In this document: positions 10,246 through 15,297 of the stretch, piece after piece
Position numbering within the stretch: position 1 is the first letter of the stretch
Layout: every line of letters begins with the position of its first letter
Assembly: GCA_002408105.1 (NCBI GenBank)
Contig: DHQM01000120.1
Span: forward strand, 33,644 to 48,940
Source: Gammaproteobacteria bacterium UBA5338
Lineage (GTDB): Bacteria; Pseudomonadota; Gammaproteobacteria; Pseudomonadales; UBA5862
Direction of reading: 5' to 3'
Length of the DNA stretch: 15,297 bases
The notes under the pieces: model-generated
Database searches by the model: none
Seen by the model: only the letters and a program-made list of their open reading frames with translations
What the model was told of the DNA's origin: nothing
Translations under genes and position numbers: made by a program

Positions 10246-10758
10246 ATGACGAAGTTGACGCACCTTGATGACCATGGTTCTGCACGAATGGTCGACACCA
10301 CGGAAAAGGCGATCTCGGTGCGGGTGGCCAAAGCATCGGGCTGGGTGAGCATGCGCCCCGATACACTGCAATTGATCGCAGCGGGAGGCCACAAAAAAGG
10401 CGATGTGCTGACGGTTGCTCGCATCGCTGGCATTCAAGCCGCCAAACGGTGCGCCGACCTGATTCCTCTCTGCCATGGTTTGCCATTGTCGGGTGTGGAC
10501 ATCGATTTCGATCTTGATTTCGGTCAGAACCGGGTTGGCATCGTCGCATGTTGCCGCGTACGCGCTCAGACAGGCGTTGAGATGGAAGCGCTGACTGCCG
10601 TCTCGGTGGCGGCCCTGACCATTTATGACATGTGCAAGGCGGCGGACAAGGGCATCGCCATCAATGGTGTCCGGTTACTGGAGAAGACAGGCGGGCGCAG
10701 CGGAACTTGGCGTGCGCCCACGGGTGCGGACGGGGAGCTTGAGTCCGGAATCCGCTGA
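10246..10758 (+). CDS. moaC: Cyclic pyranopterin monophosphate synthase MoaC
   Basis: Converts the MoaA product (3',8-cyclo-7,8-dihydro-GTP) to cyclic pyranopterin monophosphate in molybdenum cofactor synthesis. Of 170 residues (E. coli 161), the start [17 protein letters not shown] aligns with E. coli MoaC. Active-site residues are visible: K51 in GHKKGDV, H77 in [11 protein letters not shown]112 and E114 in TGVEMEAL, and D128 and K131 in IYDMCKA. The AGIQAAKR block at 61-68 is family-typical. GGAG seven bases upstream supports the ATG at 10246 rather than the upstream GTG at 10081. It is first in a tight moaC-moaD-moaE operon, with TGATG overlap into moaD. The partner gene moaA is not in the window. 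A short acidic tail follows the conserved GGRSG. Confidence 0.97.
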   Translation: MTKLTHLDDHGSARMVDTTEKAISVRVAKASGWVSMRPDTLQLIAAGGHKKGDVLTVARIAGIQAAKRCADLIPLCHGLPLSGVDIDFDLDFGQNRVGIVACCRVRAQTGVEMEALTAVSVAALTIYDMCKAADKGIAINGVRLLEKTGGRSGTWRAPTGADGELESGIR

Positions 10759-11009
10759 TGAAGGTGCTGTTTTTTGCACAGGTGCGCGAAGCCCTCGGGC
10801 ACAGCGTGTTGGATGTGGACCTCCCGGAGGATGTGCGCACGGTGGATGCGCTGGTGCGGTACTGTGTGGCGGCGTTCGGCGAGCAATGGGGCCACGTATT
10901 GGATGAACGGCGGGTGTTGGTCGCGGTCAATCAGGAAATCGTCAATTATCTCGCGCCCATTTCCAATGCGGACGAGGTTGCGTTTTTTCCGCCAGTGACT
11001 GGGGGCTGA
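10758..11009 (+). CDS. moaD: Molybdopterin synthase sulfur-carrier subunit MoaD
   Basis: Ubiquitin-like small subunit of molybdopterin synthase. Its C-terminal glycine is made a thiocarboxylate by MoeB and gives sulfur to cyclic pyranopterin monophosphate. The 83 residues begin [14 protein letters not shown] and end FFPPVTGG. The terminal Gly-Gly is required for function and is intact. The beta-grasp layout matches: an N-terminal strand and loop, a helix around VDALVRYCVAAFGEQW, then RVLVAVNQEIV. The ATG shares its A with the moaC stop, so the two are likely coupled in translation. Two bases (GG) separate its stop from the moaE GTG. A ThiS-like protein is the alternative, but its place between moaC and moaE settles the role. 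Confidence 0.95.
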   Translation: MKVLFFAQVREALGHSVLDVDLPEDVRTVDALVRYCVAAFGEQWGHVLDERRVLVAVNQEIVNYLAPISNADEVAFFPPVTGG

Positions 11010-11011
11010 GG

Positions 11012-11467
11012 GTGTTCGAGGTCCAGGTTCAGACCGAGGATTTTTGTGTTCAGGAGGTCCTTGACGGGCTCTTGCGGCATGCTCCAGGTGTCGGGGCGGT
11101 CACGCACTTTATCGGCATTGTGCGCGAGCAAGACGCCACCGGGCCCATATTGGAGATGCACTTGGAGCACTACCCTGCGATGAGCCGCAAGGCGCTCGGC
11201 CAGATTCTAGACGAAGCGCAAGAGCGATGGCCCATCCGGGCAGCTGTGGTGATCCATCGGGTCGGGTCGCTCAAACCGGGCGAACAAATCGTTCTGGTTG
11301 CGGTGGCCACTGACCACCGGGGTGATGGGTTCGCTGCCTGCGAATACCTAATGGACCAACTCAAGACCCGCGCACCTTTCTGGAAAAAGGAAACCACGCC
11401 GGGTGGCGCGCGCTGGGTGCAGGCGCGTCAAAGCGACGAGCGGGCGGCGGCTCGCTGGGACTCATGA
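11012..11467 (+). CDS. moaE: Molybdopterin synthase catalytic subunit MoaE
   Basis: Large subunit of the MoaD2-MoaE2 molybdopterin synthase, which inserts two sulfurs into cyclic pyranopterin monophosphate. Of 151 residues (E. coli 150), the block FIGIVREQ at 33-40 is typical of the family. YLMDQLKTRAPFWKKE holds the key lysines K118 and K125/K126, matching the catalytic pair of E. coli. HRGDGF at 102-107 is also conserved. The start is GTG two bases after the moaD stop, with a G-rich stretch just before it; translation probably depends on coupling to moaD. The final Ser codon and stop (TCATGA) overlap the last codon and stop of rluE on the other strand. Confidence 0.96.
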   Translation: MFEVQVQTEDFCVQEVLDGLLRHAPGVGAVTHFIGIVREQDATGPILEMHLEHYPAMSRKALGQILDEAQERWPIRAAVVIHRVGSLKPGEQIVLVAVATDHRGDGFAACEYLMDQLKTRAPFWKKETTPGGARWVQARQSDERAAARWDS

Positions 11468-12043
11468 CCGGGATGGCCGGGACCTGCGCCGCTTTGCGAC
11501 GCTTCTAGGGAACAGGCCAATCGTCCGCCAGCACCCCGGCTCAAGCCCCTCCAGGTCCCATTCTCCGATGCGGTGACGCACCAGCCTCAGCGTGGGCAGG
11601 CCGACCGCTGCGGTCATGCGCCGCACCTGCCGGTTGCGCCCTTCACTGATCACCAATTCCACCCAGCTGGTGTGGGCTCGACTCACTGGCACTGATCGCG
11701 GCCCCAGGGGCGGACCGAGCAGCGGCCTGGCCGCCAGCGCTCGCGCCGGGCCGTCGTTCAGCCGCACCCCGTCCAGCAGTTGCTGCAGCTGCGTGGCGTC
11801 GGCATCTCCCTCGACTTCGACCCAGTAGTGCTTGCGCATCTTGTGCTTGGGGTGGGTGATTTGGTGCTGCAGCTGTCCATCGTCCGTCAGCAGCAGCAAG
11901 CCTTCTGAATCCCGGTCGAGCCGTCCCGCTGGGTACAGGTCTGGCAATCGGATGTAGTCTGCAAGGGTTGCGCGGTCTGCGCCCCGGTCAGTGAATTGAG
12001 ACAGCACCCCGAAGGGCTTGTGGAAGAGAAGCAACTGAGCCAT
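11462..12043 (-). CDS. rluE: 23S rRNA pseudouridine synthase RluE
   Basis: RsuA/RluB/E/F-type pseudouridine synthase. In E. coli RluE makes pseudouridine 2457 of 23S rRNA. Of 193 residues, the catalytic aspartate is D43 in AGRLDRDSEGLLLLT. LLLFHKPFGVLSQFTD at the N-terminus, KHYWVEVEG, VRLNDGPA and EGRNRQVRRMTAAVGLPTLRLVR are the other family blocks. It has no N-terminal S4 domain, as expected for RluE. The C-terminus is a basic tail (AKRRRSRPSRS), which may help RNA binding; this is inference. No strong ribosome site precedes the ATG. It lies between nudJ and icd in E. coli as well, but here moaCDE separates it from nudJ. It is divergent from icd. Confidence 0.93.
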   Translation of the reverse strand: MAQLLLFHKPFGVLSQFTDRGADRATLADYIRLPDLYPAGRLDRDSEGLLLLTDDGQLQHQITHPKHKMRKHYWVEVEGDADATQLQQLLDGVRLNDGPARALAARPLLGPPLGPRSVPVSRAHTSWVELVISEGRNRQVRRMTAAVGLPTLRLVRHRIGEWDLEGLEPGCWRTIGLFPRSVAKRRRSRPSRS

Positions 12044-12090
12044 GGGTTTGTAATAGAACTACAGCTTGGGGTGGGGAACTGGGGTTGCTC

Positions 12091-12099
12091 TGGTATAAT
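12091..12099 (+). promoter_or_regulatory. Extended -10 promoter of icd
   Basis: TGGTATAAT (12091-12099) is a perfect extended -10 (TGn plus TATAAT). No good -35 is present 17 bp upstream, which fits an extended -10 promoter. Transcription would start near 12106, giving a leader of about 125 nt before icd. Confidence 0.6.
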
Positions 12100-12111
12100 C
12101 GCGCCAAGTCG

Positions 12112-12153
12112 AGCGCGTGACCAACGCGCTTAAAAGGCTCGCCAAAAGCGGGC
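12112..12153 (+). promoter_or_regulatory. Tandem hairpins at the 5' end of the icd leader
   Basis: AGCGCGT (12112-12118) pairs perfectly with ACGCGCT (12124-12130) around a 5-nt loop. GCTCGC (12137-12142) pairs with GCGGGC (12148-12153) around CAAAA, with one G-U wobble. Both lie within about 50 nt of the predicted transcript start. No U-run follows, so they are not terminators; they could stabilise or regulate the mRNA. Confidence 0.4.
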
Positions 12154-12230
12154 ATCGCCTGTGCTGGCTCAAATCTGCCCTGGATACAGAAGCATGATAC
12201 GGGTCAGCCTTGGAAGGGAGTTAGTAGCTG

Positions 12231-13490
12231 ATGGGTTATCAGAAGATCTTGGTCCCAAAAGATGGGGAAAAAATAACGGTCAACGCAGATCTTTCTTTGA
12301 ACGTACCCAACCATCCGATCATTCCTTTCATCGAGGGCGACGGCATCGGCATCGACATCACTCCGGTAATGCGCAAGGTCGTGGATGCAGCGGTTGAGCG
12401 GGCCTACGGATCCAGGCGTGCACTGGCCTGGATGGAAATCTATGCCGGCGAAAAGGCCACTCGGGTCTATGGGCAGGATGCATGGCTGCCTGAGGAGACT
12501 TTGGAAGCACTCACCGAGTACTCGGTGGGCATCAAGGGCCCCCTGACCACCCCGGTGGGCGGTGGCATTCGTTCGCTGAATGTTGCGTTGCGTCAAGAAC
12601 TGGACCTGTACGTGTGCATGCGCCCAGTACGCTGGTTCAGAGGTGTGCCGAGCCCAGTGCTTGCGCCCGAAAAAACCAACATGATCATTTTCCGTGAAAA
12701 CTCCGAGGACATTTACGCGGGCATTGAGTGGGCGGCAGATAGCGAAGACGCAAAAAAGCTGATCCGTTTCCTGCAAGAAGAACTCGGCGTGACGCAAATC
12801 CGCTTTCCCGAGCAGTGCGGCATTGGGATCAAACCGGTGTCGGAAGAAGGAACCAAGCGGCTGGTGCGCAAGGCTGTACAGCACGCGATCGACAACGACT
12901 TGCCTTCTGTGACGCTGGTGCACAAGGGCAACATCATGAAGTTCACGGAAGGTGCCTTTAAAGACTGGGGCTATGAGCTGGCGCGGGACCGATTCGGCGC
13001 TGAGCCGCTCGACGGTGGGCCCTGGCACCAGTTTACCAACCCCAAAACCGGCCGCTCGATTGTCATCAAAGATGTGATTGCTGACGCTTTTTTGCAGCAA
13101 ATCCTGATGCGCCCGGAAGAGTACAGTGTGATCGCCACCCTGAACCTCAACGGAGACTACATCTCCGACGCTTTGGCCGCAGAAGTCGGGGGCATCGGTA
13201 TAGCGCCGGGTGCCAACATCGGCGGCAGCGTGGCTGTCTTTGAAGCCACCCATGGCACGGCCCCGAAATACGCCGGACAGGACAAGGTCAATCCAGGCAG
13301 CATCATCCTTTCTGCCGAAATGATGTTGCGCCACATCGGATGGGTCGAATCGGCCGACCTGATTTTGAAAGGCATGGAAGGGGCCATCGAGGCGAAAACC
13401 GTCACCTATGACTTTGAGCGCTTGATGCCCGACGCCACCTTGCTGAAGTGTTCCGAGTTCGGCGATGCGGTCATCGCCAAAATGCACTGA
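12231..13490 (+). CDS. icd: NADP-dependent isocitrate dehydrogenase Icd
   Basis: TCA-cycle enzyme making 2-oxoglutarate, CO2 and NADPH from isocitrate. The 419 residues align end to end with E. coli and pseudomonad Icd. S115 in [13 protein letters not shown] is the equivalent of the AceK phosphorylation serine, and the substrate residues S115, N117, R121 and R131 are present. [10 protein letters not shown] and [12 protein letters not shown] carry the catalytic lysine and metal-binding aspartates. [17 protein letters not shown] includes the Lys-Tyr pair that marks NADP use. The start MGYQKI is the pseudomonad form, and GGAAGGGAG (12212-12220) lies 10 bases upstream. A strong extended -10 and a structured leader precede it. 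It is convergent with cspD by 27 bp. aceK is not in the window, so phosphorylation control cannot be judged. Confidence 0.98.
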   Translation: MGYQKILVPKDGEKITVNADLSLNVPNHPIIPFIEGDGIGIDITPVMRKVVDAAVERAYGSRRALAWMEIYAGEKATRVYGQDAWLPEETLEALTEYSVGIKGPLTTPVGGGIRSLNVALRQELDLYVCMRPVRWFRGVPSPVLAPEKTNMIIFRENSEDIYAGIEWAADSEDAKKLIRFLQEELGVTQIRFPEQCGIGIKPVSEEGTKRLVRKAVQHAIDNDLPSVTLVHKGNIMKFTEGAFKDWGYELARDRFGAEPLDGGPWHQFTNPKTGRSIVIKDVIADAFLQQILMRPEEYSVIATLNLNGDYISDALAAEVGGIGIAPGANIGGSVAVFEATHGTAPKYAGQDKVNPGSIILSAEMMLRHIGWVESADLILKGMEGAIEAKTVTYDFERLMPDATLLKCSEFGDAVIAKMH

Positions 13491-13517
13491 TACCGAGCAG
13501 CGGAGGGCTTGCCGGGC

Positions 13518-13820
13518 TCAGGCGGGCTCTTCTGCAACCCGGCGAACTGAGTGGGACGACGCGTTTGCCGCGTTTTGAGTCGGCGAAAGTTGTCCACCCT
13601 CTGAATCGGCAGACGGCATGATCTCGGTCGCGTGGTACCCCTTTGGCCCCTGGGTGATGATGAAATTCACCCGCTGGCCCGCCTTCAGCGTCTTGTAGCC
13701 GTCCATCTGGATGGCCGAGTAGTGTGCGAACAGGTCCTCGCTCCCTCCATCTGCGATGATGAAGCCATACCCCTTGGCATTGTTGAACCATTTGACTCGG
13801 CCGGCTTGAACTGTGCTCAT
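13518..13820 (-). CDS. cspD: Cold-shock-domain protein CspD
   Basis: Single cold-shock domain that binds single-stranded nucleic acid. E. coli CspD is stationary-phase induced and inhibits DNA replication. VKWFNNAKGYGFI (9-21) contains the RNP1 motif, LFAHYSAIQMDGYKTL (30-45) contains RNP2, and the domain ends near residue 68. The Ala-Tyr form LFAHYS and the DGY block are CspD-like rather than CspA-like. At 100 residues it is longer than E. coli CspD (74). Residues 69-100 form a polar Ser/Ala/Gln-rich tail with no recognised motif. The frame runs open to 13943, but GGGAGA (13833-13828) seven bases before the ATG and the family start MSTVQAGRVKWF favour 13820. It sits between icd and clpS, facing away from clpS, as in pseudomonads. 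Confidence 0.94.
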   Translation of the reverse strand: MSTVQAGRVKWFNNAKGYGFIIADGGSEDLFAHYSAIQMDGYKTLKAGQRVNFIITQGPKGYHATEIMPSADSEGGQLSPTQNAANASSHSVRRVAEEPA

Positions 13821-13827
13821 GCCCGAT

Positions 13828-13833
13828 TCTCCC
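13828..13833 (-). promoter_or_regulatory. Ribosome binding site of cspD
   Basis: GGGAGA on the minus strand, seven bases before the ATG at 13820. It decides this start against the longer open frame. Confidence 0.65.
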
Positions 13834-14180
13834 GTTATTTTCATTGTTGTGGAGATCTTTGCGGGTGGGTTCTCTGGGACCCTCACTGCAGCCATCCATT
13901 GGTGCGTGCTGGAACCGCTGGAATACTTGCTATAGGCAACCATCTAGGCCCGCACCGGCAACGCTAATGGATCGCCGCCTGCAAATCAATACTGGGCGAT
14001 CCGTCTCGCTGTAGGGATCGGTTGTTCGAGCCATCTGAGCCCCAGACCACTGGTTCAGACCGCTCCGGCAGCGCTATCATGGCCGTGAGCAGCCGCGGGG
14101 CGTCGATTCAAAGCCTTCGTGCGCCACCCCTTGTATTCCTTTGAACTGGCGCAAATGTTAGTCAGTTCGACACCAACAAC
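13834..14180. other. cspD-clpS divergent intergenic region
   Basis: About 350 bp without a supported gene, between divergent cspD and clpS. It must hold both promoters. TATCAT at 14075-14080 is a fair -10 for clpS but lacks a good -35. CGATCC (13997-14002) and GGATCG (14015-14020) form a 6-bp inverted repeat. No tRNA or convincing small ORF was seen. Confidence 0.5.
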
Positions 14181-14184
14181 GGAG
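14181..14184 (+). promoter_or_regulatory. Ribosome binding site of clpS
   Basis: GGAG eight bases before the GTG at 14193. It is the main support for the long form of ClpS, since the next in-frame GTG (14241) has no such site at the right distance. Confidence 0.5.
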
Positions 14185-14192
14185 TTCGCATT

Positions 14193-14621
14193 GTGTCGCT
14201 GAGTCCGCGACTTTTCGCTCGCATTGAGCATCCAACCGCTGTGCAGCGAGGCCTTCTGCGGTCGGATTTTTTTGAGCTAGTCTTTAGTGGGAACGGTGAG
14301 GGCGCGGACACAGATGGACGCATTGGGGACCTTGCGGTTGAATCCGCAAAGCCCAAGCTGAAACCGCCATCCATGTACCGTGTCGTCATGCTCAATGACG
14401 ACTACACGCCCATGGAATTTGTCGTCGAGGTGCTGCAGATGTTCTTCGCGATGGGGCGAGAACAGGCAACCCAGATCATGCTGGCGGTACACACCCAGGG
14501 ACGCGCAGTCTGCGGGGTGTTCACTCGAGATATCGCTGAAACAAAAGCAGCGCAGGTCAACCAATATGCGCAGGAAAATCAGCACCCCCTGCTCTGTGAA
14601 ATTGAACGGGTGGCCGACTGA
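14193..14621 (+). CDS. clpS: ATP-dependent Clp protease adaptor ClpS
   Basis: N-recognin that binds proteins with N-terminal Leu, Phe, Tyr or Trp and passes them to ClpAP. The folded core runs from about residue 57 ([20 protein letters not shown]) to the end. N68, D69 and D70 in LNDDYTP, M74, and H100 in [10 protein letters not shown] line the N-degron pocket. [23 protein letters not shown] is the ClpA-binding side. At 142 residues it is longer than E. coli ClpS (106) and pseudomonad forms (about 120), because some 50 residues precede the core. The only well-placed ribosome site (GGAG, 14181-14184) supports the GTG at 14193. A shorter protein from the GTG at 14241 remains possible. The N-terminal arm helps deliver substrates in E. 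coli. clpA follows after 35 bp on the same strand. Confidence 0.93.
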   Translation: MSLSPRLFARIEHPTAVQRGLLRSDFFELVFSGNGEGADTDGRIGDLAVESAKPKLKPPSMYRVVMLNDDYTPMEFVVEVLQMFFAMGREQATQIMLAVHTQGRAVCGVFTRDIAETKAAQVNQYAQENQHPLLCEIERVAD

Positions 14622-14656
14622 GCTCCAGCGTCTAGAAGGGGTAAGGTAGAAGTATT

Positions 14657-15297
14657 ATGCTCAGCCGAGAGCTCGAACTAACGCTAAACAAGGCGTTTAA
14701 AGATGCCGCCTCCAACCGTCACGAGTACATGACGGTGGAACACCTGTTGCTGGCGCTTCTGGAAGACGAGGCCGCCCTGGATGTGTTCAAAGCCTGCGCT
14801 GTCGACGTGGACACGTTGGCCAAAGAGCTTGCTGAGTTCATTGAGGGCACCACACCGAAGTTCGCGGATGCATCGAGTGAGCGTGAAACCCAGCCGACGC
14901 TGGGGTTTCAGCGTGTGTTGCAGCGTGCGGTGTTCCATGTGCAGTCATCCGGCAAGCGTGAAGTCAGCGGAGCCAATGTTCTGATCGCGATTTTCAGCGA
15001 GCAGGAAAGTCAGGCGGTCTACCTGATGAAACAGCAGCAGCTTGCGCGGATCGATGTGGTCAATTACATCGCCCACGGCATTTCCAAGCTGTCTCGCCAC
15101 CAGGAGCAGGTCGACTCAGGTCCTGCGGCTGCAGAGGACGATCGCAGCACAGCTGAATCCGGTGCCCAAAAACCGCTGGAAGCCTATGCCACGAACCTCA
15201 ACCAGCAAGCCGCCCAAGGCCGCATTGATCCGCTGATCGGGCGCGATCCGGAAGTGTCGCGCGTGGTCCAGATTCTCAGTCGCCGGCGCAAGAACAA
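14657..15297 (+). CDS. clpA: Clp protease ATPase subunit ClpA, 3'-truncated by window edge
   Basis: Hexameric AAA+ unfoldase that feeds substrates to ClpP and receives them from ClpS. The first 213 codons are present. The N-domain (residues 1 to about 145, two Clp_N repeats) reads [14 protein letters not shown] ... [13 protein letters not shown] ... [20 protein letters not shown] ... [17 protein letters not shown], very close to E. coli ClpA. A polar linker (about 146-172) follows, rich in Ser, Ala, Asp and Glu. The first AAA+ domain then begins with [21 protein letters not shown] and the RRRKN that precedes Walker A, which lies just beyond the edge. TTPKF and the N-domain pattern distinguish it from ClpB and ClpC. 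AAGG about 10 bases upstream is a modest ribosome site. It is probably co-transcribed with clpS. Confidence 0.97.
   Translation, partial: MLSRELELTLNKAFKDAASNRHEYMTVEHLLLALLEDEAALDVFKACAVDVDTLAKELAEFIEGTTPKFADASSERETQPTLGFQRVLQRAVFHVQSSGKREVSGANVLIAIFSEQESQAVYLMKQQQLARIDVVNYIAHGISKLSRHQEQVDSGPAAAEDDRSTAESGAQKPLEAYATNLNQQAAQGRIDPLIGRDPEVSRVVQILSRRRKN

Noticed and set aside
12161..12397. Possible leader peptide upstream of icd (GTG 12161 or ATG 12194)
   Set aside because: It runs out of frame deep into icd, has a poor start context and an implausible Arg/His-rich product. It is a shadow of icd plus open leader.
12204..13487. 427-codon minus-strand open frame covering icd
   Set aside because: It mirrors icd almost exactly, has no recognisable family motif, and is explained by the codon bias of a GC-rich gene.
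13821..13943. Longer cspD start at 13943
   Set aside because: The cold-shock domain begins right after 13820 and a good ribosome site precedes that ATG.

Overview
The window looks like core chromosome of a GC-rich gammaproteobacterium, close to the pseudomonad/oceanospirillad part of the class. This is judged from protein similarity recalled from memory and from gene order. The run purB-hflD-mnmA-nudJ ... rluE-icd ... cspD-clpS-clpA follows the order familiar from Escherichia coli and Pseudomonas, and Icd begins MGYQKI as in pseudomonads. No species is assigned. There are 16 protein genes, two of them cut by the window edges. No RNA gene, transposase, integrase, phage gene or CRISPR array was seen.

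Layout. (1) 1-4473, plus strand: the 3' part of hrpA (DEAH-box RNA helicase), then a FabH-like beta-ketoacyl-ACP synthase III. (2) 4487-5701, minus strand: alaA, tail to tail with the synthase across a 12-bp perfect inverted repeat. (3) 5882-6316, plus strand: msrB, divergent from alaA and convergent with purB. (4) 6329-10114, minus strand: a compact set transcribed nudJ > mnmA > hflD > purB, with a one-base TGATG overlap between mnmA and hflD. (5) 10246-11467, plus strand: moaC-moaD-moaE, with a one-base overlap between moaC and moaD. (6) 11462-12043, minus strand: rluE, whose last codon and stop share a palindromic TCATGA with moaE. (7) 12231-13490, plus strand: icd, behind a strong extended -10 element and a leader of about 125 nt that can fold into two hairpins. 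(8) 13518-13820, minus strand: cspD. (9) 14193 to the end, plus strand: clpS and the first 213 codons of clpA.

How the genes work together. moaD and moaE encode the two subunits of molybdopterin synthase, and moaC supplies its substrate cyclic pyranopterin. moaA and moaB are not in the window. ClpS and ClpA act together: ClpS hands N-degron substrates to the ClpAP protease. MnmA, HrpA and RluE all act on RNA or translation (tRNA thiolation, mRNA/ribosome-linked helicase, 23S rRNA pseudouridine). PurB, Icd, AlaA and MsrB are housekeeping metabolism or repair enzymes.

I found no convincing undescribed system. The points most worth a second look are the FabH-like enzyme next to hrpA, the structured icd leader, the inverted repeat at the synthase/alaA junction, the moaCDE insertion in an otherwise conserved block, and the long N-terminus of ClpS. 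Functional calls rest on motif reading and remembered homologues. No database search was run.
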